Origin: Haplomitrium mnioides
Lineage: Eukaryota; Marchantiophyta; Haplomitriopsida; Calobryales
Reading direction: 5' to 3'
Length of the DNA stretch: 26,457 bases
NCBI GenBank assembly: GCA_049999725.1
Contig: JBNGIS010020553.1
Span: forward strand, 1-26,457
In this document: positions 18,060 to 25,384 of the stretch, one piece after another
Layout: each line of letters begins with the position of its first letter
Position numbering within the stretch: position 1 is the stretch's first letter
Position numbers and translations under genes: made by a program
The notes under the pieces: model-generated
What the model saw: only the letters and a program-made list of their open reading frames with translations
Told to the model about the DNA's origin: nothing
The model's database searches: none

Positions 18060-18690
18060 TGTAACAATCACTAACTTTAGTAAGCAATAGCTAAAAATGA
18101 AGTAAGATATAGTGTCAATTATCTCTAGAAAGCTATTACTAAGTTAGAGTAGCAAAAAGCGTTTGCTATTATAAAATTTGGGTACGTGGCAAGAGGAGAG
18201 AAGAGTCAACAAATTAAAGTGAAAGAGAAAGTCTAGATAGACTACTTTAGAAGAGGATAAAAACATGTGGCAAGTGGAGGATTAAAGAAAATAGAAGGTT
18301 CTAAAGATAAGAACACTGGAAAGAAGAAGAACTAAAGAGATGGAAGGTTCTAAAGGTAAAGACACTCGGCAAAAGGAGAACTAGAGAGACATGGAAGGTC
18401 TTAAAGATAAGGATACGTTGCAGAAGGAGAATTAAAGTAAAAAGTGGTCCAATCAATGTGAGAGAGAAAAGGGTGGTCCAATTAGAAGAGGATAGAAAAA
18501 AAAACCAATGGGGTTTCTCTACCTATGTAAGAAAATTGCTTTCTAGCAAGTGTATAAAGAAGGGAAAGTGCATTGTTTGGCATCTCTTACCTTGTAGGTT
18601 CTTGAAGTTCTTGTGCACTTCTTTTATGCTAACTTGTATATGTTGTACTTATGCTAACTGGTATGTGTAATGTGGGTGTGTAGTGTTACA
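18060..18690 (+). repeat. A2 5' LTR, 631 bp
   Basis: Starts TGTAACAATCACTAAC, ends GTGTAGTGTTACA. TATAAA lies near 18553. The G-box positions have decayed: TACGTGGC near 18182 survives, but no perfect CACGTG remains, unlike in the 3' LTR. Confidence 0.9.
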
Positions 18691-18708
18691 ATGGTATCAG
18701 AGCTTAAT
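18691..18708 (+). other. A2 primer-binding site
   Basis: ATGGTATCAGAGCTTAAT immediately after the 5' LTR, for initiator tRNA-Met. Confidence 0.88.
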
Positions 18709-18939
18709 CTTCTCTAAAGAGTGTGGACTACCCTTCTTTGGAAAAGTACTTAAGACCTTTTGGAGTAGTCGAATCTCTACTTTGTATTAACTCCATTAGA
18801 GTTAAACTATCAAATTTTCATGAATAAAGGATATTGGATATCCCATCCTTTATAAATGAAAATAAGAAGTTTGACTTGATGCTATAGTAGCCAATGGATA
18901 GAGGATCATTTGTACCTCATTGAATTCCTCTATTAAATC

Positions 18940-19216
18940 CTTTTAATGTTTATGTGTTTAATTGACAAACATTTCTTTTATCAATTTCTAGTGTATAACT
19001 TTGGTGATGACTTCATGGTTTTTGTGNNNNNNNNNNNNNNNNNNNNNNNNNNNNNNNNNNNNNNNNNNNNNNNNNNNNNNNNNNNNNNNNNNNNNNNNNN
19101 NNNNNNNNNNNNNNNNNNNNNNNNNNTCTTTTAATATTTGTATGTTTAATATTGACAAACATTTCTTTCGTCAATTTCTAGTGTACAACTTTGGTGATGG
19201 CTGTATGGTTTTTGTG
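18940..19216 (+). repeat. Direct repeat of ~88 bp flanking an assembly gap
   Basis: Copy 1 (18940-19026) and copy 2 (19128-19216) share TTGACAAACATTTCTTT, CAATTTCTAGTGTA, AACTTTGGTGATG and ATGGTTTTTGTG with about ten differences. The gap (19027-19126, exactly 100 N) begins right at the end of copy 1, which suggests a tandem array that the assembler could not resolve. Confidence 0.8.
19027..19126. other. Assembly gap (100 N)
   Basis: Placeholder of 100 N inside the A2 leader repeat. True length unknown. Confidence 0.95.
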
Positions 19217-19571
19217 ATGGGTTTAAGAGAGCTTGCCATCTTACTTGTGGTAAATTATAGTGCTACATGGGAGTGTATTATTTATATTTTATGGTAGAAA
19301 GAAAAATGGATTTGAACCAAGCTTCTCTAGAAGAGTTCAACTCCAAATGTCATATTTCTATTAGAGTAACGACTAAGCAAACACAACGAGATTTTTGTTT
19401 TTGTAAGTTTGGAGAGAGGTTTTGTAATGTAGTGTTGGCATCTACTAAACCTTTTATTTTACCTATTCTTCACAATTGAAATGTGTACATATTTGTTTTT
19501 GTATAAGTTTTAGAGAGATAAACTGTGAAGAAACAACATGGATGCTAACTCTAGCATCTTGATGAAGAAGT

Positions 19572-20440
19572 GTGGATGATCGTAAAGTTGGAAGAGCTTC
19601 AAATAGCTCTTATAGCAAGCCAACAACAACAAACATGTTGATGGAAAAGATAGTGAAAATGCAATTACAAAAAGCAAGTGGAGAAGGAGGCCGGCCGACA
19701 TTACTTCAGAAAATGAGCAAGCCGTGCAAGGTAGAACCTTATGAAGGAAGTCCCATAGTTGGTACCATAGAAGAATGGGTCTATCAAATGGAGGTTCATG
19801 TGTCATACTATCCACATACTTTGGATTTGGAGAAAGGATTATTTGCAAGATCATTTTTAACAAAGCATGCATCAATATGACTACAAAGGTGGGAGTGACA
19901 GATATACATGAGAACAACTTTTGACCACGAAAACAAGCTTTGGGAGTTGGAGCAACAAGGAAGTGTTGCAAGATACATTGAAGAATTTTGAAGCTTGCAA
20001 GTTCAAATCAAAGATATAAGTCCAGCATAGAGTCTTGAAACTTTTTTACAAAGGTTGAAGAGAAAGATTGTAAGAAAAGTTATGGTGCGCAACCCAAAAG
20101 ACATAAATGAAGCCATCTCATTTGCTCAACAAATTGAAGGGACATTAGGAATTGTGCAAGCTAGAGGAAACTATGGCCTCATACCTATAAAGCTAGAAAA
20201 TATGAGAAGAAGAGAATTTCATCGCCCAATTCACCAACAAGGAGGACCACAATATACTAATGAAAGGAGGATGAATAATCGATGAAAAACTCAAACATGC
20301 TACAATTGTGGTCAGATAAGACACATTGCACCAAATTGTAGAGCAGTATGGCGCAATCAAGAGTGAGTATTTCGGCAACCTCTTCATAATGTCAAAAATG
20401 AAAGAGATGAAGAATGTCAAGGAAACGGTGAGCACCAGTA
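19572..20440 (+). pseudogene. A2 gag with zinc knuckle
   Basis: Starts MDDRKVGRASNSS at 19572. The capsid part has LQKMSKPCKVEPYEGSP and EEWVYQMEVHVSYYPH, and the frame stops at 19880. After a frameshifted middle, 20055-20285 gives NPKDINEAISFAQQIEGTLG and an Arg-rich stretch. The nucleocapsid zinc knuckle CYNCGQIRHIAPNC (CX2CX4HX4C) lies at 20298-20339, behind a stop at 20283. All four metal ligands are intact. The order capsid, basic region, knuckle is standard for Ty3/gypsy. Confidence 0.82.
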
Positions 20441-20539
20441 AAAAAACCTTGTGGTTTTGCTGAGATAAAGAAGAAAGATGAGGAAAGCATTCAACAAGGT
20501 CACATCTACTATATAGAAAAAAAAATATATAGGGTTAGT

Positions 20540-20800
20540 TGTGGTTGATAGATGGATGGAAGGATATGCAATAAGAGTTTTGGTGGACTCCGAAGTAGAA
20601 GAAAATTACTTATCATGGGCTATAGCATTGAAGTTGAAGTTGCCCCTTGAAAAAGAAGAGCACAAAGTGGTGGAAATGGCAAACGGACAAAGCGAGTCTA
20701 TTGAATGATTATCTCAAAGTATAGCTTTATATATGGGTAACTATAAAGAGAAGGTGGAGTGGAAGATCTCGACATTGGCAAGATATGATGCTATTTTAGA
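20540..20800 (+). pseudogene. A2 aspartic protease, catalytic motif altered
   Basis: The frame reads VLVDSEVEENYLSWA. At 20583-20594 the usual D-S-G is D-S-E, which would abolish activity. KVVEMANGQ and RYDAIL follow; the latter is the remnant of the YDAILGMDWL-like end. A stop follows ILE, and the next frame continues MRWLQRYNVQVDWRKKTL, the protease-RT linker. Confidence 0.75.
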
Positions 20801-21370
20801 ATGAGGTGGTTACAAAGATATAATGTGCAAGTAGATTGGAGAAAGAAGACACTCACGACATCTCAATGGAAGATTTGGAGAGATCAAGTACAATCTCATT
20901 CAAGGCATCTACTCCTATATGTGATTGGAGAAAGTTTGCTCAAAAAACAAGATATTGTGTTTTTAGAACTCATACGTGAGCTCACCTTTGACAAATAGTA
21001 CTCAAATCATAATGCTCTACAAGAATTTCAAGGGGTTTTGAAGGAGTTCCATGACGTTATTCCCAATTATTTGCCCAAGGGTTTGCCTCCTAAATGATGC
21101 ATTGATCACATATTGAAGTCATTCCAAGAAGTATCCCACCATGCAAAGCACCATATCATTTGTCTTCTAATTAACTAGAGGAATACAAATCTTAAATTAC
21201 TTGGAAAAAATATTTATTCAACCAAGCATTTCTCCTTATAGTGCACCAGTACTATTTGTGAAAAAGAAAGATGGGAGTGTGAGCTTGTGTATTGACTATC
21301 GAGCACTCAATCAACAAATAATGAAAAATAAATATCATTGCCAACTCAGAAGTGGAGGCAACTCAAAAGT
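20801..21370 (+). pseudogene. A2 reverse transcriptase N-terminal part, catalytic core deleted
   Basis: The linker at 20801-21100 contains EFHDVIPNYLPKGLPP. The RT fingers at 21201-21340 read [20 protein letters not shown] and [11 protein letters not shown], then KNKYHCQ. At about 21346 the text jumps directly to the [11 protein letters not shown]-like segment that normally follows the palm and thumb. The Y/F-x-D-D catalytic block is absent, so the deletion removed the polymerase active site. Confidence 0.8.
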
Positions 21371-21970
21371 GGGAAGCTCATAGTGATCAACCACAACTAA
21401 GTGGATTTTTGGGGCTAATCGGATATTATCGTTGATTTGTGAAAGAATTTGCACAAATAGGAGAATTATTGACCAACTTGTTTAAGAAAAGTCACAGGTA
21501 GATATGGGGAGCTACAGAAGAGTTGGTATTTCAAGCATTGAAGAAATCACTTCTTCATACTCCAATTCTTAAATGGTATGATTCTAAACGACCAATTAAA
21601 CTTTTGGATGCATCGGGAAAAGCTATTGGCAGAGTTTTGCAATAAGAATGGGAGGATGGTTGGCATTATATTGCCTTTTTTCTAGAAAATTGAGCCAAAC
21701 TGAGCAAAACTACCACACTACGCAGTGAGAAGAATTGGCGATTGTGCTATCAACCAAACATTAGAAACATTATCTAGAAGATAAAAAATTTATTATCAAA
21801 ATCAACTATAAACCTCTAATCTATCTGGAAACTCAAAAAGAGCTCTAAAAAAGGCAGATCCAATGGTCAGAGTGGCAACAAGAGTTATATATGAAGATGG
21901 TTTACATAGAAAGAAAATGTCAAATTGAAGATGCTTTGACTTGTATAGCTCAACTCAACATATTGATATA
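21346..21970 (+). pseudogene. A2 RT connection and RNase H
   Basis: After the deletion: LSGFLGLIGYYR, then FVKEFAQIGELLTNLF, ELVFQALKKSLLHTPILKWY and IKLLDASGKAIGRVLQ. The Asp of LDAS is the first RNase H carboxylate. YKPLIYLETQKEL and RQIQWSEWQQELYMKMVYIE follow, with the DALTCI-like end at 21940. About seven stops interrupt it, several at positions where Gln, Arg or Trp is expected. Confidence 0.8.
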
Positions 21971-21999
21971 AATCCCAATTCATCCTACTTAGTGAATAG

Positions 22000-22960
22000 A
22001 AATATTGACTGCAACAAAAGAAGATGAAGAGATCATTGCCGCACAATAAAAGAAATTGGTGAAAGAGATAGAGGATTGATTTTCTTCCAAGACAAGGTGT
22101 GGGTTCTTAATAATATTAAGATTTGCTTTGAGGTTTTGTATGAAGCACATGATTCTGCAACTGGTGGACATGTTGGAATTGAGAAGACTTGGAACAATCT
22201 TCAATGAGTTTATTATTGACCCAAGATGTATTAAAATATGGAGGCATATATTCGGAGTTGTTTGGCTTGTCAACAAAACAAAGAGACCAATCTTAAACGA
22301 GGAGGCTTATTACAATTGTTGCTTATCCCCCATTGGCAATGGGAACATGTGACTATGGATATTGTGTATGAGCTACCATATACTTCTACGAATAATGATG
22401 TTATTACTGTTTTTGTGGACAAACTTAGCAAAATGATTCATATTTGCTTAACTACCAAATCTGTGATAGCACTTAAGTTCACACAAATTTATTTGGAAGT
22501 AGTCTACTCTCATTATGGCATCTCAAAAGTATTGTTTTTGACCGAAGCACTCAATTCACTAGTATTTTTTAGCACACAATATTTGGTCTTTTCAAAACCA
22601 AACTAGCTATATCTACTGTTGATCACCCTTGATCGAATGGTCAAATTAAACGGCCAACCACTCCATTGAAAATATGTTATGGGCTTTTACTTTGGAAGAA
22701 CAAGAAGAATGGGATTGGTTGCTACCTCTTATGGAGTTCTCGTACAATAACTCCATCAACAGCTCCACACGAGCCACGCCTTTGTTTTTTTATATATGGT
22801 GAGCATCCAACCATTCTATCTAGTCTTCAACCTACATCAACCTCTTAGGGTCTAGCTGCCAATGATTTCCTTCATCGTATGGACCACGACATCCAACAGG
22901 CCAAGGAAAAACTTGAAGTTGCTCGTAATCGCCAAAAACAATATATCGACAATCATCATT
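22000..22960 (+). pseudogene. A2 integrase zinc-binding region and catalytic core
   Basis: The HHCC region shows EAHDSATGGHVGIEKTW and then YIRSCLACQQNK (Cys pair near 22259-22270). The core has HWQWEHVTMDIVYELP with the first Asp, and VFVDKLSKMIHICLTT. The second acidic site is degraded (FLTEALNSLVFF in place of S-D-R-D...F). Near 22625-22680 the HP.SNGQ remnant is followed by RPTTPLK with no clear Glu. FSYNNSINSSTRATP follows in another frame. At least two of the three catalytic carboxylates are not recognisable. Confidence 0.78.
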
Positions 22961-22972
22961 GTGAAGTGACCT

Positions 22973-23433
22973 TTGCTATATATAGGTGACCAAGTGTGGC
23001 TCTCTACTACCAATCTTCCTTTGCTTTTCTCTTGTAAGCTTGCTGCTTGCTTTATTGAACCATTTGCTATTTCTGCTCGTATCAGTGAAATAGCCTATCA
23101 ACTAGTTTTACTCTCTTACATGAAGATTCATCCAATTTTTCATGTCTTTTTATTACATGCTTTTGTCTCTCACTCTACCACCTTCACTTGTACCTATAAG
23201 CCCTCTCCAGCACTTGAGCTTATTGAGAGTCATGAGAAATTTGAGCTGGAATAACTCTTGAAGAAATGCACACATTGTCGGGGCCATTACAAGCTTGTGG
23301 AATATTTGGTTCGCTGGAAAGTCTACCCTCTTTTTGAAGCTACTTAGGAGCCATTGGAGAATTAAATTTGGCTAATGCCTCCGCGTTTGTTCACTCTTTT
23401 GAAATTTCTCTTACTTGCAACAAGGACGTTGCC
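22973..23433 (+). pseudogene. A2 integrase C-terminus and chromodomain
   Basis: At 22973-23254: YIGDQVWLSTTNLPLLF, then FAISARISEIAYQLVL and MKIHPIFHVFLLHAF, the same module as A1. The chromodomain follows: HEKFELE, a stop, LLKKCTHCRGHYKLVEYLVR and WKVYPLFEAT, then a stop in place of Trp. The Trp of the W-K-x-Y core is present here although it is Leu in A1. Two stops and a frameshift after EPLEN make it non-functional. Confidence 0.8.
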
Positions 23434-23438
23434 TCTTA

Positions 23439-23452
23439 AATGGAGGGAGGAT
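23439..23452 (+). other. Polypurine tract of A2
   Basis: AATGGAGGGAGGAT directly before the 3' LTR. Confidence 0.85.
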
Positions 23453-24054
23453 TGTAGCAGTTACTAATTTTAATAAGCAATGGCTAACAATGAAGTAAGA
23501 TATAGAGTCAACTATATCTAGAAAGTTATTACTAAGGTAGAGTAGCAAAAAAATGTTTGTTATTATATAGAGTTGGACACGTGGTAAGAGGAGAGAAAGT
23601 CAACGAATTGAAATGAAGGAGGAAGTCTAGATAGACTACTGTAGAAAAGGATAAGAACACGTGACAAGCGGAGTATTAAAGCAAATAGAAGGTTCTAAAG
23701 AAAATGACACAAGGCATAAGAAGAACTAAAGAGATGGAAGGTTCTAAAGATAAAGACATGTGGCAAAAGGAGGACTAAAGAGATATGGAAGGTTTTATGG
23801 ATAAAGACACGTGGCCGAAGGAGAACTAAAGTAAAGGGTGATCCAATTAGAAGAGGATAGAAAAGGAACCAATGGGGTTCCTCCACCTATGTAAGCAAAG
23901 TGCTTTCTAGCAAGTATATAAAGAAAAGAGAATGCCTTATTTGGCATCTCTTACCTTGTCGGTTCTTGAAGTTCTTGTGCGTTTCTCTTATGCTAACTTG
24001 TATATGTTGTACTTGTATTAACTTGTATGTGCAATGTAGGTGTGTAGTCTTATA
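23453..24054 (+). repeat. A2 3' LTR, 602 bp, with three G-boxes
   Basis: Starts TGTAGCAGTTACTAAT and ends TGTAGTCTTATA. Perfect CACGTG hexamers lie at 23578-23583, 23658-23663 and 23808-23813, within the same repeated units as in A1. A TATATAAAG box lies near 23915. The right flank is the CTGCC duplication. Confidence 0.9.
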
Positions 24055-24059
24055 CTGCC
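24055..24059. repeat. Right target-site duplication of A2
   Basis: CTGCC, identical to 18055-18059. Confidence 0.88.
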
Positions 24060-24180
24060 ATTGTTATAGTTGTCGCACTTGAATGAAGCACTAATTTTAC
24101 CACGTAAATGCCTTGCTTCACTTTCAAAATTTCAAATTCAGAGCGAATTTGATGAAGTCCCTTTCTATTTGCTTTGCATC
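24055..24180 (-). pseudogene. Host coding-like segment upstream of the A2 site
   Basis: The minus strand reads RHLRGKISASFKCDNYNNG into the A2 insertion point and, across the empty site, continues in frame into the lysine-rich segment at 17806-18059. Upstream a TGA interrupts the frame near 24137. A CTTCCTAG acceptor-like sequence near 24181-24188 could mark an exon start. Family unknown. Confidence 0.4.
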
Positions 24181-24250
24181 TAGGAAGCATTGACAAAGTT
24201 GGACAAAAATTGGTCAATGATTTATTTCAAAAACTTGTCAAAAGTTCTCT

Positions 24251-24512
24251 TATAGACTCAAAAGCCTTGACCACGTAGTCTATGCGCAAAGGGGCATTGG
24301 AGTCTATGCGCGCATAGACTCTAGAGTCCATGCGTAAAGGGACAAAGACTCTTGAGTCCTTGCGACCATAGACTCTAAAGTCTCTACGTGCATAGACTCC
24401 AGAGTCCAAGTGTGCAAGGATTCTTGAGTCTTTGTTCGTACAAACTCTTGCGTCCATGTGGGCATGGACTCCATGCTCATTGGTGCAAGACTCTAGAGTC
24501 CATACGCGTGGG
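24251..24512. repeat. 24-bp near-palindromic minisatellite, copy 2
   Basis: About nine units near CTCTAGAGTCCATGCGCGCA plus TAGA. It contains a perfect 20-bp palindrome AGTCTATGCGCGCATAGACT at 24301-24320, overlapping a perfect 12-bp palindrome GACTCTAGAGTC at 24317-24328. Most units are exactly 24 bp; some are 22 or 30. On the minus strand it encodes repeats such as DSRVYARI, DSGVYARR and DFRVYGRK in one open frame (24227-24457). It shares its unit with 11327-11715. Confidence 0.88.
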
Positions 24513-24577
24513 TAAGATGCTTTGCAAAAGAAAGTTAAAAACGAATAGAAAAAAATCTATTGAATCTTATCTTGTCA

Positions 24578-24931
24578 TCATTGTAAGCCAGCTGCAGATC
24601 TTTTGGTGAAGATATCCTTTGGCTTCATTTTGTTGAAGAAAAATCTCTTTGGCAACGTCTTGAAGAGTGTGATTGATGTCTTTGACTGCACAAGCAGCCT
24701 CACGTTGGCTCTCTGCCCCTCTCGAATCATAGTAGTTTGGACCAAAAAGCCCATGTTGAATTTCTCACGTTCTCTGTGAAAAAAGTAAAGGTGATGGTCG
24801 ATGTCTTTAATGGTTCCACAACAAACTAGCTTTTTGTAGGCTAGTTTTTGTGGCTCAAGAGTCTTCAAGACATTGGAGTACCAAAAAGTCTTTGGTTGAG
24901 TTGGTTTGGGAGCATTGGCTTGTGATGTCAT
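24578..24931 (-). CDS. Unrecognised 117-residue open frame at the 5' end of the host locus
   Basis: Starts MTSQANAPKPTQPKTF at 24931 and runs without interruption to a TGA at 24578. Other readable parts are EPQKLAYKKLVCCGTIKDID, YFFHREREKFNMGF and MKPKDIFTKRSAAG. It is basic and soluble-looking. The frame is open further upstream to 25216, but that part is very hydrophobic and AT-rich. It begins after a GTGAGT (about 25073-25078) and ends TTACACTTTAG just before the ATG, so it looks like a 5'-leader intron. The inner ATG is therefore preferred. It may be the first coding exon of the locus containing 24055-24180, 17806-18059 and 11740-12868. It could equally be a pseudogene fragment. Confidence 0.45.
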   Translation of the reverse strand: MTSQANAPKPTQPKTFWYSNVLKTLEPQKLAYKKLVCCGTIKDIDHHLYFFHREREKFNMGFLVQTTMIREGQRANVRLLVQSKTSITLFKTLPKRFFFNKMKPKDIFTKRSAAGLQ

Positions 24932-25384
24932 TTTCTCTAAAGTGTAAAAGAGTAAAAATAAGGGAGAAAGGTTGTACAAACAAAGGTTCACATAAAATAG
25001 AAGGTAGAAAATGGCAAAATCACAAGGAATGGCAATAATGATCACGACAAGAAAACAAAAACCAAAAAGTGAACTCACAACAATAGAAAGAAACTTTCTA
25101 TCGTTGCTCATTTTATACCCAAATTTTAAAAAACATTTTTTCTCGCAAAAAAATGATTCGCGGAGCTCTGGCATGTAGGTTTGCTTGGTACAAAAAAAAG
25201 TTAGTATATAAAGCATTGCTCATTTTCATCTTTCCAATTTCTTCTTTTCATTTCTTTTAGAAAAAATTCACTATTTTGTGAAACTTTCTTCAAAAAAAAA
25301 CCTTTTTTGGATATACCAGTAGGAATTAAGAATATATGTTAAAATAATTTGCTCAATTTTCTTGTTTTTCATTCTTATTTTTTG
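24932..25384. other. Intergenic stretch between two divergent coding-like regions
   Basis: AT-rich with long A and T runs. It holds the inferred minus-strand leader intron (about 24937-25078). It lies between the start at 24931 (minus) and the ATG at 25385 (plus), so it could have been a bidirectional promoter. No definite TATA box was fixed. Confidence 0.35.

Larger units (their letters stand above)
18709..19571 (+). other. A2 leader between PBS and gag
   Basis: About 860 bp (plus unknown gap length) without a convincing coding region. It contains a direct repeat of ~88 bp on either side of the gap (18940-19026 and 19128-19216). Confidence 0.6.
18060..24054 (+). mobile_element. A2: decayed full-length Ty3/gypsy chromovirus with perfect TSD
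   Basis: Plus-strand element, 5995 bp as assembled (one gap inside). 5' LTR 18060-18690, PBS 18691-18708, long leader, gag with zinc knuckle, protease, RT with an internal deletion, RNase H, integrase, chromodomain, polypurine tract 23439-23452 and 3' LTR 23453-24054. CTGCC flanks both ends. It is the same family as A1. It lies opposite in orientation to B1, B2 and the host locus it interrupts. Many in-frame stops make it non-autonomous. Confidence 0.92.

Noticed and set aside
18691-18702. TGGTATCAGAG strings that look like tRNA gene fragments.
   Set aside because: They sit directly beside LTR ends in every case and are primer-binding sites. No cloverleaf follows.
19510-19971. A 153-residue minus-strand open frame.
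   Set aside because: It is antisense to A2 gag, which has clear capsid motifs on the plus strand. It is a shadow frame.
24932-25216. Hydrophobic N-terminal extension of the minus-strand frame that could be a signal anchor.
   Set aside because: The stretch is bounded by GTGAGT and TTACACTTTAG just before a good ATG and is AT-rich, so a leader intron is more likely.
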